Below, piece by piece: positions 25,071 through 33,965 of a stretch of DNA of 64,000 nucleotides. Under the pieces are notes generated by a model. That model saw only the letters and a program-made list of their open reading frames with translations, did no database searches and was not told where the DNA came from. Position 1 is the first letter of the stretch, and the number at the start of each line of letters is the position of its first letter. Source of the stretch: Mycobacterium sp. UM_CSW (GTDB taxonomy: Bacteria; Actinomycetota; Actinomycetes; Mycobacteriales; Mycobacteriaceae); NCBI RefSeq assembly GCF_000455205.1, contig NZ_AUWQ01000019.1, forward strand, positions 19,379 through 83,378, in the 5' to 3' direction. The position numbers and the translations under genes are program-made.

Positions 25071-26771
25071 ATGGCTGACTTCACCGTGGGGAAGTACCTC
25101 GCGAAGCGGTTCGAGCAGATCGGGCTGAAGCACTACTTCATGGTCCCCGGGGACTACAACCTCGTCCTGCTCGACGAGCTGCTGGAGAACGAGAACCTCG
25201 AGCAGATCGGCTGCTGCAACGAGCTGAACGCCGCCTATGCGGCCGAGGGCTACGCCCGGGTGAACGGCGTCGGCGCCGTGCTCACCACGTTCAACGTCGG
25301 GGCGTACTCGGCGCTGAACGGGGTGGCCGGCGCCCACGCCGAACGCCTGCCGGTGATCATGGTGTCCTCGAGCCCCAATACCAACGATGCGGGCGAGAAC
25401 CACATTTTGCACCACACCGTGGGCACGCACGATTTCACCGCGCAATACGAGGTGTTCCGGCAGGTGACTTGCGCGGCAGTGCGCATCCAGCACCCCGACA
25501 ACGCACCGGCCATGATCGATCACGCGATCAGCACCGCGTTGCGCGAGCGCAAGCCCGCCTACATCGAGATCCCGTGCAACCTGTCGGCCGCGCCGTGTGC
25601 GGCACCCGCGCCGTTCTCGGAGTTGCCGGCCTGGCAGCCGAGCAACGCGCGGACGCTGGCCGACGCCGTCGCGCGGGCCACCGACCTCATCGCCGGGGCG
25701 AAGAAGCCAATCCTGTTGGCCGGCGTGCATCTGCGCGCCTACGGCGCGATCGACGCCTTCCGCGAACTGGCCGAGGCGCTGGGCTGCGCGGTGGCGGTGA
25801 TGCCGAACGCCAAGGGCTTCTTCCCCGAAGACCACCCGCAATACGCCGGGATCTACTGGGGCGAGGTGAGCAGCCCGCAGTGCCAAGCCATCGTGGACTG
25901 GGCCGACCTGATCGTGGCCGCCGGTCCGGTGTTCAACGACTACACCACGGTCGGCTACAGCGCCATGCCGCCGCGCAAGCGGATGATCAACGCCGAGCCC
26001 CGGGTGGTGCGGTTCCCCGACTCCGAGTTCACCGGCGTGTCGCTGGCGGACTTCCTGTCCGACCTGGCGAAGAAGGTGCAGGCCAACGACGCCACCCTGA
26101 CCCAGTACAAGCGGCTGCGGGGGACGGCGTCGGTGGCGCCGCGGCCGGCCGCCGAGGACCCGTCGGCGCCGCTGAGCCGGGTCGAGATGTGGCGGCAGAT
26201 CGAGGAGGAACTCGACTCCGACACCACCCTGCTGGTGGAGACCGGTGACTCCTGGCTCAACGGCATGTACACGCGGCTGCCCGGTGGTGCCCGGTTCGAG
26301 ATCGAGATGCAGTGGGGCTCGATCGGCTGGTCCGTGCCCGCCAGCTTCGGGTACGCGATGGGGCTGGAAGAGGGCCGCCGGCTGGTCTCGGTGATCGGCG
26401 ACGGGTCGTTTCAGCTCACGGCCCAGGAGGTCTCGAACATGATCCGCCACCGCCAGGAGATCCTGATCTTCCTGGTCAACAACCGCGGCTACGTGATCGA
26501 GTCGGCGATCCACGACGGTCCCTACAACTACTACAAGAACTGGGACTACGCCGGGCTGGTCGACGCGTTCAACGCCGAGGACGGCGCCGGGCTGGGGCTG
26601 AAGGCAACCACCGCAACGGAATTGGCCGCGGCGATCGAGAAGGCCCGCGCCCACACGGGTGGTCCGGTCCTGATCGAGTGTGAGATACCGAATGACGACG
26701 CCAGCCCCGAGTTGATCTCTTGGGGATCGAAGGTGGCACGCGTCAATTCCCGCCCGGATCCGCGGTTCTGA
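25071..26771 (+). CDS. Thiamine-diphosphate 2-keto acid decarboxylase (PDC/IPDC family)
   Basis: A 566-residue cytoplasmic ThDP enzyme that decarboxylates a 2-keto acid to an aldehyde. The cofactor-activating Glu51 is in CCNELNAAYAAEGYAR. The paired His of pyruvate-decarboxylase-type enzymes are in ILHHTVGTHDF. The Mg/ThDP motif is GDGSFQLTAQE through FLVNNRGY. These His residues separate it from acetolactate synthases. Relatives are M. tuberculosis Kdc, bacterial pyruvate decarboxylase and indolepyruvate decarboxylase; the natural keto acid (branched, aromatic or pyruvate) cannot be told. The start at 25071 follows AAAAGGAAGG. It is the second gene of the operon with aldehyde dehydrogenase and ends at a strong hairpin (26786-26833). 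Confidence 0.9.
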   Translation: MADFTVGKYLAKRFEQIGLKHYFMVPGDYNLVLLDELLENENLEQIGCCNELNAAYAAEGYARVNGVGAVLTTFNVGAYSALNGVAGAHAERLPVIMVSSSPNTNDAGENHILHHTVGTHDFTAQYEVFRQVTCAAVRIQHPDNAPAMIDHAISTALRERKPAYIEIPCNLSAAPCAAPAPFSELPAWQPSNARTLADAVARATDLIAGAKKPILLAGVHLRAYGAIDAFRELAEALGCAVAVMPNAKGFFPEDHPQYAGIYWGEVSSPQCQAIVDWADLIVAAGPVFNDYTTVGYSAMPPRKRMINAEPRVVRFPDSEFTGVSLADFLSDLAKKVQANDATLTQYKRLRGTASVAPRPAAEDPSAPLSRVEMWRQIEEELDSDTTLLVETGDSWLNGMYTRLPGGARFEIEMQWGSIGWSVPASFGYAMGLEEGRRLVSVIGDGSFQLTAQEVSNMIRHRQEILIFLVNNRGYVIESAIHDGPYNYYKNWDYAGLVDAFNAEDGAGLGLKATTATELAAAIEKARAHTGGPVLIECEIPNDDASPELISWGSKVARVNSRPDPRF

Positions 26772-26785
26772 GGTTCCCTCCGATA

Positions 26786-26833
26786 GAGCCGGCCGGTCGT
26801 GCGAGGTTGCTCAGGCGCACGACTGGCCGGCTC
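26786..26833 (+). terminator. Strong hairpin terminator after the decarboxylase gene
   Basis: GAGCCGGCCGGTCGTGCG pairs with CGCACGACTGGCCGGCTC: an 18-base stem with one G-U pair and a 12-base loop, 15 bp after the stop. There is no T-run, as is usual for mycobacterial terminators. It also lies 52 bp past the stop of the convergent vapC and may serve both. Confidence 0.75.
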
Positions 26834-26884
26834 TCCATTGCGACGGACTGGCGCTCGAACCATTCTGCGCGAGAGCTGATTCCC

Positions 26885-27280
26885 TCAGCCGCCCGGTGAG
26901 ACGGTCGGCAACCCTTGCGATTCTGCCGCATCGAGAAGCCTCCGATCGTAGGCGCAGAACGCTGTCAGACCGCGTCGGTGGGCGTGCGCGGTAGCCAGGT
27001 GTATCGCATCGAGAGTGCGCAGCTCGGCGGGCTGGATGGTTGCCGCGGCGGCCGCGATCGCGTCCGTCAACACGAGGGTGTCAATCGAGGCGGCGACATT
27101 TCGCGCCCTGGCCATAGCATCGGGCCCGATCCGCGCGACCGCGCGAATAAGTTCGATGTGACCGATAGCGCTCGTCGCCAGGTCATCTTCCAGACGGGCA
27201 TTGAGCCATTCGACCAATGCTGCTGACTCCTCCTCAGCGGCAATAAGTTTCACGGTGGCCGACGTATCAAGGTAGATCAT
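26885..27280 (-). CDS. vapC: VapC-type PIN-domain toxin
   Basis: A 131-residue PIN-domain ribonuclease, the toxin of a type II toxin-antitoxin pair. The acidic active-site residues are in MIYLDTSATVKL (Asp5), the IELIRAV helix (Glu near 43), TLDAIHLA (Asp near 95) and CAYDRRLLDAA (Asp near 113). Such toxins cut tRNA or rRNA in a Mg-dependent way. The ATG at 27280 overlaps the antitoxin stop by four bases. The open frame extends to 27502 inside the antitoxin gene, which I reject as start. Confidence 0.9.
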   Translation of the reverse strand: MIYLDTSATVKLIAAEEESAALVEWLNARLEDDLATSAIGHIELIRAVARIGPDAMARARNVAASIDTLVLTDAIAAAAATIQPAELRTLDAIHLATAHAHRRGLTAFCAYDRRLLDAAESQGLPTVSPGG

Positions 27281-27546
27281 CGGTCGGCGCGCTGGTCCTC
27301 CAGTATCGAACTGAGTGAACGGCCTTCGACGAGATCGGCCATGCTGAGTGGAAGGCGTGGCGCTGTCGCGGGGACCAACTGCCCTTCGGCGATCAGCTTC
27401 TCGCGCACTTGCTCCCCGGGAGTGAGCGGCACCAAGCGGGCCACAGGCCGGCCGCGTTCGGTGATTTGGATAATCACGCCAGCCTTCGCCTTCGCTACCC
27501 AAACACTGGCGTTCTGGCGTAGTTCACGAATCCCGATTACTTCCAT
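27277..27546 (-). CDS. vapB: VapB-type antitoxin (Phd/YefM fold)
   Basis: An 89-residue antitoxin with the Phd/YefM-like N-terminal DNA-binding domain: MEVIGIRELRQNASVWVAK followed by ITERGRPVARLVPL. The C-terminal tail (about 60-89) is acidic and probably wraps the toxin. It should neutralise VapC and repress its own promoter; a perfect inverted repeat lies nine bases upstream of the start at 27555-27575. The gene order (antitoxin first, four-base overlap) is canonical. Confidence 0.9.
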   Translation of the reverse strand: MEVIGIRELRQNASVWVAKAKAGVIIQITERGRPVARLVPLTPGEQVREKLIAEGQLVPATAPRLPLSMADLVEGRSLSSILEDQRADR

Positions 27547-27554
27547 CGAGACAG

Positions 27555-27575
27555 TGTAGCACCTAATGTGCTACA
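27555..27575. promoter_or_regulatory. VapB operator: TGTAGCAC-CTAAT-GTGCTACA
   Basis: Perfect eight-base arms separated by five bases, immediately upstream of vapB. Placement at the promoter and perfect dyad symmetry fit autoregulation by the VapBC complex. The stretch is A+T-richer than its surroundings. Confidence 0.7.
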
Positions 27576-27623
27576 TGCTGCTCCGGCGACGCCCAGGTTG
27601 ACGTCGCGTGGTGTTCGCACTGC

Positions 27624-28871
27624 TTAGGAGTTGATGCTCACCGCGCCGCTGAGCACCCGCTGCTCGATCAGGTCGGCACCGCGGGCCACACCGCCGGTTG
27701 CCCGGAAACCGCCCGCCACCAGGCGGGCGCCGGCCGACATGGTCATCGCCTGCTGCACCTTGGCCGAAAGCCGTTTCGCGGTGAGCTTTTTCGCCGGCAG
27801 GCGGGTACCGCACCGCGCCACCTCGACCCGCCGTGCGACCTCGAACTGGTCGCGTCCGAACGGCACCACACACACCGGGACTCCGCGAGCAAGGGCCTTC
27901 TGGGTGCCCCCCATGCCGCCGTGCGTGATCGCGCACACCGCGCGGTCGAGCACCGGGCCGTGCGGCACGAACTGAACCACCGTCGCGTTGCGGGTGGGGG
28001 GAATGTCCCCGGGCAGGCCCGCGGGCAGCGTCGCCACCACATGCACCGGCAAGTCGGCCAGGGCGGTTATCGCGGTCCTGACGAGTCGCTCGTCGGCCTG
28101 TTGTTGCGACGAGGTCGTCACCAGGACGATCGGCCGGTCGATGGCCTCGAGCCACTCGGGCACCTCGTGCATGGCCGGTTCGAACATGCACGGGCCGATC
28201 ATTTGCACGGCGTCGCCCCACTCGGTTTGCGGGTACTCGAACGGCTTGCCGCTGGCCACCAGCATCAGCGGAGCCCGCCGGAAGAACCCGTCCGCCGACG
28301 TGACCGGCGGTGCGCCGGCGCTCGCGCGAATCTTGTTGCCCGCCGGCAGAACCGCCCGCTCCATCATGCCCATCACGATCGGCCGCAGCGCGGCGTCGCG
28401 GGCCCGGCCCAGCGGGCCGGCCAACGGAGCCAGACCCAACCCGAAGGGCGGGACCCCGCGCGACTGCAGCGGCGGCGTGTACGGCGAGAAGCATGCCCAC
28501 GGGGTGTCGCCCGCGTCAGCGACCGATAGGGCGCCCCAGCAGTTGACGTCGACGATCAGGGCATCGGGACGCGTGCGGGCCACCGCGTCAGCGAAGTCGG
28601 CGACTTCGTAAGCGGCCCGGCGGCAGAACACGTCGACGGCCCGCTTGAGGGCACCTCGCGGGCTGGACGCCTTCCAGTCGTCGTTGACCGTCGCCTCGAT
28701 CCGGGGATCGATGATGTCGGTGATAAAACCCAGCTCCCGCGCCATCTCCACGCCGGTGGAGAGGGTGCGCAGGTGCACCTCGTGGCCGCGGGCCGAAAGT
28801 TCGAGCAGCAGCGCGCTGAACGGGAACAGATGGCCGAGCGCCGGCGACGTGTAAGCCAAGATTCTTGCCAT
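27624..28871 (-). CDS. Family-1 glycosyltransferase (MGT/UGT type)
   Basis: A 415-residue GT-B enzyme that moves a sugar from a nucleotide donor to a small or lipid acceptor. The N-terminal acceptor domain starts MARILAYTSPALGHLFP, the family's usual opening, including the conserved GH. The C-terminal donor site is FVPHGPVLDRAVCAITHGG followed by PVCVVPFGRDQFEVARRV, where His, Gly-Gly and the D-Q pair contact the donor. The closest families are macrolide/sterol-type and glycopeptidolipid-type glycosyltransferases. The start at 28871 begins the fold. A GAP-family membrane protein gene lies divergently at 29169, which fits a glycolipid role. Acceptor unknown. Confidence 0.88.
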   Translation of the reverse strand: MARILAYTSPALGHLFPFSALLLELSARGHEVHLRTLSTGVEMARELGFITDIIDPRIEATVNDDWKASSPRGALKRAVDVFCRRAAYEVADFADAVARTRPDALIVDVNCWGALSVADAGDTPWACFSPYTPPLQSRGVPPFGLGLAPLAGPLGRARDAALRPIVMGMMERAVLPAGNKIRASAGAPPVTSADGFFRRAPLMLVASGKPFEYPQTEWGDAVQMIGPCMFEPAMHEVPEWLEAIDRPIVLVTTSSQQQADERLVRTAITALADLPVHVVATLPAGLPGDIPPTRNATVVQFVPHGPVLDRAVCAITHGGMGGTQKALARGVPVCVVPFGRDQFEVARRVEVARCGTRLPAKKLTAKRLSAKVQQAMTMSAGARLVAGGFRATGGVARGADLIEQRVLSGAVSINS

Positions 28872-29168
28872 TTGTGTTTTCCCATCCTCTGGGCGCGTGA
28901 TGAATATCGGGTGTCTCACATTGTTTCCGATCAAACGTCGCGCGTCAGTAGGGCAGGCCACCATATGCCTTGGGTGCCAACAGCTATTCGCGGTGTGGTC
29001 TCCGGCTTTGGTGAATAGTGCTGACAGGAAGTGCAAATGGCGGCCAGCTGTACCGACGGCGATCGCTTCGTCAGCGACACTGTAGCCATGTGGGCAGCAA
29101 CCCTACTGATGCTTCGTTGCGGTGTGTTCCCGTTTCGCACGGCTCGTTTCGAACTGGCGTAGGCGCCG

Positions 29169-29897
29169 ATGTCTAGCGCGGTCATTCTCTTGTCGCTCGT
29201 CGCGGCTATCGACCCCGTGCGGATCGGCATCACCGCGCTGTTGATCTCCCGACCGAAGCCCATGCTGAATCTCTTCGTCTTCTGGCTCGGAGGCATGGTG
29301 ATGGGCATCGGCGCGGCGCTCGCCGTGGTGCTCTTCCTGCGCGACGTCACGCTCTCCGCCATGCAAACGGTGATTTCGACCACGAACTCCCCCATGGCGG
29401 CCTACGTTCAGGTCGCAATCGGCTTGCTCGCAGTATCTTTCGCCGCCCGGCGCCTGGCGCGTTCGGGAGCACAACAGCGCCCACCCGTGCCGGCGACCGC
29501 TGGCGAATCCTCGGTGCTGCTGTTGGAACCGGACGCACCACCGCCCGCCTCTCGGCTGTCGATTCGGGGCCGGCTGGAATCCGGATCGTCATTGGTGGCG
29601 TTCGTCGCGGGGGTTGCCCTGGCAACCCCGCCGGTCGAGTACATGGCGGCGATCCTGGCCATCCTGGCGTCCGAGCCCGCGGCGGCTGGGCAGCTGGGCG
29701 CGGCGCTCTTCTTCACCGTGGTCGCGTTTGCGGTCGTCGAGGTTCCGCTCGTCACCTATCTCACCGCGCCGACGCAGACGCTTGCCGTCGTGCAGCGGCT
29801 GAACGGCTGGATGAGCGCGCGTCGTCCTGCCATCCCCGCCGTGGTCGTCGCCGTCTTGGGTCTCTCACTGTTGGCTTCCGGCATGGGCCGGCTCTAG
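29169..29897 (+). CDS. GAP/Sap family integral membrane protein
   Basis: A 242-residue membrane protein with about six transmembrane segments and the IDPVRIGITALLISRP start and ATPPVEYMAAILAI motif of the GAP family (glycolipid-addressing protein). GAP proteins help move surface glycolipids such as glycopeptidolipids across the mycobacterial envelope. A hydrophilic cytoplasmic loop spans about 95-135. The neighbouring divergent glycosyltransferase (27624-28871) supports a link to a glycolipid. The 297 bp between them hold no clear gene. Confidence 0.85.
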   Translation: MSSAVILLSLVAAIDPVRIGITALLISRPKPMLNLFVFWLGGMVMGIGAALAVVLFLRDVTLSAMQTVISTTNSPMAAYVQVAIGLLAVSFAARRLARSGAQQRPPVPATAGESSVLLLEPDAPPPASRLSIRGRLESGSSLVAFVAGVALATPPVEYMAAILAILASEPAAAGQLGAALFFTVVAFAVVEVPLVTYLTAPTQTLAVVQRLNGWMSARRPAIPAVVVAVLGLSLLASGMGRL

Positions 29898-29940
29898 CGG
29901 ACTCGACGCGCCGCGGCGACCCGATCAGTAAGTGGCGCGG

Positions 29941-30198
29941 TCAGATTCGCGACCAGCGCAGCACCGAGACAGCAAGTTTGCAGCGCTCGCACGTCCCGAC
30001 GACGTCGCGATGCTTGCGGCACGAGAGCATGACGGCGCCGCAGCAGTCGTTCCGGGTGGCCCAGCGGGCGGGTCTCTTGCAGCGCCACAGCATGATCGGT
30101 CGGGCCAGCTTCAGCGCGGCGAACAGGTCGCACGGAAGGTCGAACCTCAACTGGTCGAGAATCGCTGCCTCGGGGCCATTCTGGCGGCCGGTTCTCAT
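29941..30198 (-). CDS. Small Cys-rich zinc-ribbon-like protein
   Basis: An 85-residue protein whose C-terminal half holds a Cys/His cluster: RCKRPARWATRNDCCG, LSCRKHRD and TCERC. The run C-x-RPA-x-W...C-C-G...C-x2-H matches the protein encoded at 15294-15599, suggesting a small paralogous family with a zinc site. GAGG lies seven bases before the ATG at 30198, and the start overlaps the stop of an upstream minus-strand frame (30195-30404) by four bases. No function is known to me. Confidence 0.6.
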   Translation of the reverse strand: MRTGRQNGPEAAILDQLRFDLPCDLFAALKLARPIMLWRCKRPARWATRNDCCGAVMLSCRKHRDVVGTCERCKLAVSVLRWSRI

Positions 30199-30404
30199 CG
30201 CGCCACCTCGGGCCGGGCGGCGGTCGCATAGTCCACGGCGCTTCGGTCAGAGCATGTCGTCGAATCCCCTGGGACATGCGAATGACGGTCACAAATGATC
30301 TCGGCCGACGTGCTTCGCCGGTCGAATTGCCCTGTCAGGTCGAGCATTTCCCACCACTTCGCCGTACGCGCTTCACTACCCACACCCTCAAGGGTGAATG
30401 TCAC
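30195..30404 (-). CDS. Possible 69-residue protein coupled to the zinc-ribbon gene
   Basis: The frame starts at a GTG and ends in an ATGA overlap with the gene at 29941-30198. That overlap is the only support: no ribosome site, family or membrane segment is visible. The remaining 190 bp up to the MMPL gene at 30595 show nothing recognisable. Confidence 0.3.
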   Translation of the reverse strand: MTFTLEGVGSEARTAKWWEMLDLTGQFDRRSTSAEIICDRHSHVPGDSTTCSDRSAVDYATAARPEVAR

Positions 30405-30594
30405 TCACCGGGAAGTCATCGGCGCTGGCGCCTATCAATGACTGTCGGGCAACCTCAGTGCCGCATACTCGCCAGCTGCAATCGTCTGCCGCTTACTTGC
30501 GTGCGTCGACCTGAACAACGGGCGTGTTTTGACGCCGAAAGGACAGATCTGCGCTCAGAATCGATGCCGCTTCAGGCTCGACGCGAACAGCCCC

Positions 30595-32835
30595 TTACTG
30601 GGCTTCCAATGCGTACGCCGGTTGACGGCCCACCGCTGGACGCTCGGGATGCGAGACGGCAACGCCGGTCTTGTGCCGATGGCGCAACCGCGTAACCCAT
30701 TGTGGCGCCCACCAGTTGGCCCGCCCCATCACGCGCATGAACGCCGGGACGAGCAACATGCGGACCAGGGTCGCGTCGGACAGCACCGCCAGCGTCAGCC
30801 CGACACCGAACATCCGCATGAACGACACCTGCGCTGCGATCAGCGCGGCGAACGAGATCGACATGATCAACGCGGCGGCGGTGATCACACGCCCGGTTCT
30901 GGCCAGGCCGAGCGCCACGCTGTGGTCGTTGCCGGCGGCAGTCCGGTCCGATGCCAGCCAGTACTCGTAGATCCTCGACACCAGGAAGACCTCGTAGTCC
31001 ATCGACAGGCCGAAAGCGATGCAGAACAACACGACCGGCATGGTGAGCACGAGCGTGCCGGTAGCGGTGGTGCCCAGCCCGCCGAGGTGGCCGTCCTGGA
31101 AGATCCAGACGAGCGCCCCGAAGGAGGCGGTCAACGACAGGCCGCTGAGCAGCAACGTCTTCAGGGGCAACACCACACTGCCGGTGAGCCGGAACATCAC
31201 CACCAACGTGATCAACGCGATGGCCGCCAGGACGAGCGAGAGCCGCGAGGTGATCGCGTTGGCGGTGTCGCGGTTGACTTGGGCGGTCCCGGTGATCAGC
31301 ACCTGCGCGCCGCCGGGACCCGCGACCGCGTGCAGCCGGTCCAGCTGGGTGTTGGAAGCATCCGAGAAAAGCGGGGCGCTGCTGGCCACGGTCAGGAACG
31401 CGCTGCCGTCGGCGACCCCCGCTTCGGCGACGGGGGGTCCGACGCGGGTCCCGGCGACGAACGTCCCACTCGGTGCCGACACCGACGGCACGTCGGGCAC
31501 CATCGACAGCTGAGAGGCGTAGTCCGCCAAGGCATTCGGAGTCAGCCCGCGGGCATCGGGGACCACCACGGTCAGGCTCGACGCCACGTCCGCGCTGAAC
31601 TGCGTGCGCAGCTGGTCGCCAACCTGGCGCGCCGTGCTAGAGGTTGGCAGCACACGATCGTCCGGAATGCCAACCTTCATCCCGAACAACGGCATCCCCA
31701 GCGCGACCAGCACGACGGTTAGGCCAAGCCCGATCGGAACCGCCCGGCGCATCACGAAGTGGGCCAGCCGGTAGAAGAACGTCTGCTCGACGGGGCGGGC
31801 GGAGCCCGCGCGCGAATCCACTCGCTTTCCCAGCAGCACAATGGCGGCGGGTGTCACGATGATCGCCGCGCCGACCGCCAGAGCCACCACCGCGACCGCG
31901 GCGTAGGCGAACGACTTCAGGAACGGCATCGGGAAGAACATCAGGGCCGACATGGACAACGACACGGTCATCGCGGAGAAGAGCACGCTGCGGCCGGCGC
32001 TGGTCATCGTGCGAACGATTGCCGCGTTCCGCTCTGTGCCGCTGGCGATCTCGTCCCGGAATCGGCTCAGGAGCAGCAATGTGTAGTCGATCGCCAACGC
32101 CAGGCCCATCGCGAGCAGCAGGTTGAGCGCGAAGATCGAGACATCGGTGACGCAAGTGAGCGCGCGCAGCACGGCCATCGACCCGAAGATCGCAATACCG
32201 CCGACGGCCAAAGGAATCGCTGCCGCCAGGAATCCGCCGAACACCCAGACCAACACCAGGAAGCTCACCGGAACCGCGATGGTTTCCATGACTTTTAGGT
32301 CGTCCCGGGTCTGGCTGGTGATCTGCGCATCGACCATGGCCTGCCCGCCGGCGCGCACCGTCACGCCGTCGCGGCTGCGCACGACCTGGTCGCTAAGCGT
32401 CTCGGCGTGCTGTCCGGCCGCGTTGGTCCCGCCGGTGATGCTGGCGACGATCAGACCGACCTTGCCGTCTTTGCTGACCAGTCCGGTCGACGCCGCCGGC
32501 GGCGCCGCCCAGGGCGAGGCCACCCGTGCCACGTATGGCGAATCGTGCAGCTGGCGCACGATGTCCGTGCCGACCCGCTCGGCGGCGCCGCTCTGAATGC
32601 CGTCGTCCGAGGAGACGGTGATCAACAGCTCGGTGTCACCCCGGTGGAATCGGTTGGCCAACATGTCCGTCGCCCGGGACGATTCCGCGCTCGGATCCCG
32701 AAAGCCGCCGGCGGACAGGCTGTGAATCACCGGTAAGCCGACCACCGCCGTCGCCACCATGGCGAACAGCGACAGCGCAATGATCCGCCGCGGCGCGCGG
32801 ATTGCCAGTCGGGCGAGCCGCTCCAAGGCGTTCAA
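30595..32835 (-). CDS. MMPL-family RND transporter of the type III PKS operon
   Basis: A 746-residue RND-superfamily exporter with two MMPL halves of about six transmembrane segments each. Relay motifs are present: GLALAIDYTLLLLSRFRDE in the first half and GLSMDYEVFLVSRIYEY in the second. It is shorter than MmpL4/5 and resembles the MmpL11/MmpL13-YdfJ group. Its start overlaps the stop of the type III polyketide synthase by four bases, making it the last gene of the acp-faal-pks operon. The simplest reading is that it exports the lipid those enzymes make. No MmpS partner is present. Confidence 0.9.
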   Translation of the reverse strand: MNALERLARLAIRAPRRIIALSLFAMVATAVVGLPVIHSLSAGGFRDPSAESSRATDMLANRFHRGDTELLITVSSDDGIQSGAAERVGTDIVRQLHDSPYVARVASPWAAPPAASTGLVSKDGKVGLIVASITGGTNAAGQHAETLSDQVVRSRDGVTVRAGGQAMVDAQITSQTRDDLKVMETIAVPVSFLVLVWVFGGFLAAAIPLAVGGIAIFGSMAVLRALTCVTDVSIFALNLLLAMGLALAIDYTLLLLSRFRDEIASGTERNAAIVRTMTSAGRSVLFSAMTVSLSMSALMFFPMPFLKSFAYAAVAVVALAVGAAIIVTPAAIVLLGKRVDSRAGSARPVEQTFFYRLAHFVMRRAVPIGLGLTVVLVALGMPLFGMKVGIPDDRVLPTSSTARQVGDQLRTQFSADVASSLTVVVPDARGLTPNALADYASQLSMVPDVPSVSAPSGTFVAGTRVGPPVAEAGVADGSAFLTVASSAPLFSDASNTQLDRLHAVAGPGGAQVLITGTAQVNRDTANAITSRLSLVLAAIALITLVVMFRLTGSVVLPLKTLLLSGLSLTASFGALVWIFQDGHLGGLGTTATGTLVLTMPVVLFCIAFGLSMDYEVFLVSRIYEYWLASDRTAAGNDHSVALGLARTGRVITAAALIMSISFAALIAAQVSFMRMFGVGLTLAVLSDATLVRMLLVPAFMRVMGRANWWAPQWVTRLRHRHKTGVAVSHPERPAVGRQPAYALEAQ

Positions 32836-33944
32836 AATCGAAGCACCGCACCTTCAATGGTCAGGCCGGGGCCGAACGCCAGGAGCACTCCGTGCTCGCC
32901 GCGGCGAGGCTTGTCGACGCGCAGGATGTTCTCCAGCACGAGCAGCACGGTGGCCGAGGCACAGTTGCCGGCGTTGGCCAGGACATCCCAGCTGGCGCGC
33001 AGCTGCTCCGGCTGCAAGCCGAGTTGCTTACCCAGCTTGCGGACGATCTTCGGGCCGCCCGGGTGAATACCCCAATGGGTGACGTCGTCCTTCGAAAGGC
33101 CAAGCGGGGTCAGCAGTTTGGCGAGGAAGCCCTCGATGTTCTCCTCGAGGACCGCCGGCACGCCGGCGGCCAGGGTCATCCAGAACGACCGGTTGCCGAT
33201 GTTCAGGCTCATCATGGTGTGCTGGTCGTATAACTGCTCGGTGTGGGTGCGCAGGAACTGCACCCCGGCGCCGTCAGGGGCCGAGCCCATCAGCATCGAC
33301 ACGCTGGCATCGCCGAACAGCGCCTGCGTGATGAGCGCTTCCACCGGGTCCTCCCCGGGCATCAAACTTTCCCGGATGTGCGCCGAGCTCAATTCGGTGT
33401 TGTTGCAGATCACCAGTTCGCCGGGCCGGGCGGCGACGCTGTCCATCGCGACCTTGATGACGTTGAGCGCCGCGTAGCAACCCATGTGACCGATGAAGGT
33501 GCGACGCAGATCCGACCGCAAACCAAGCTCTTTCGCGAGCATGAGGTCGGGTCCGGGGTTGACGTACCCGGTCGAGCAGGCCATCACGAAACTGCCGATT
33601 CGCTGCGTGTCGAAGTCGCCGATGGCTTCCTTGAGGGAACGGCCGGCGACATCGATGACGGCCTCGCTGTGGGCCGCCATCCGGTCGCCCGTGAGCAGGC
33701 CGGCGGCCTCCACGAGATTGTCGGGGTGCCACATGATGTGGCGCTTCCGGACCTTGGTCGATTCGACGATTCGCTTCACGAAACGCACCGAGGACACCCG
33801 CTCGAAGAACTGTGTGGTCTCTTCCTGAGTCACCTCGAACGGCGGGTGGGCCGATGCGATGCCCAGCAGGGTGGGACGTTGGCGCACGGCGCCGTTCGTC
33901 ACGTGCGACGGCGCCAGCACGTCGAAGGGATCTGCAAGATACAT
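32832..33944 (-). CDS. Type III polyketide synthase (chalcone/stilbene synthase family)
   Basis: A 370-residue homodimeric ketosynthase that extends an acyl starter with malonyl-CoA and cyclises it to a pyrone or resorcinol. The catalytic triad is clear: Cys156 in GHMGCYAALNVI, His294 in GIHPGGPKI and Asn327 in NAGNCASAT. Length is normal for the family; relatives in mycobacteria include Pks10, Pks11 and Pks18, which accept long acyl starters. It starts 21 bases after the fatty acyl-AMP ligase stop and overlaps the exporter. Neighbouring FAAL and ACP genes suggest that the starter arrives as acyl-ACP rather than acyl-CoA. Product unknown; an alkylpyrone or alkylresorcinol is likely. Confidence 0.92.
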   Translation of the reverse strand: MYLADPFDVLAPSHVTNGAVRQRPTLLGIASAHPPFEVTQEETTQFFERVSSVRFVKRIVESTKVRKRHIMWHPDNLVEAAGLLTGDRMAAHSEAVIDVAGRSLKEAIGDFDTQRIGSFVMACSTGYVNPGPDLMLAKELGLRSDLRRTFIGHMGCYAALNVIKVAMDSVAARPGELVICNNTELSSAHIRESLMPGEDPVEALITQALFGDASVSMLMGSAPDGAGVQFLRTHTEQLYDQHTMMSLNIGNRSFWMTLAAGVPAVLEENIEGFLAKLLTPLGLSKDDVTHWGIHPGGPKIVRKLGKQLGLQPEQLRASWDVLANAGNCASATVLLVLENILRVDKPRRGEHGVLLAFGPGLTIEGAVLRF

Positions 33945-33965
33945 TGGCTGACTTCCTTACTCGCT

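Noticed and set aside
23469-26654. A 1,061-residue open frame on the minus strand
   Set aside because: It is the antisense shadow of the aldehyde dehydrogenase and decarboxylase genes; its His/Arg/Gly-rich sequence follows from their codon bias.
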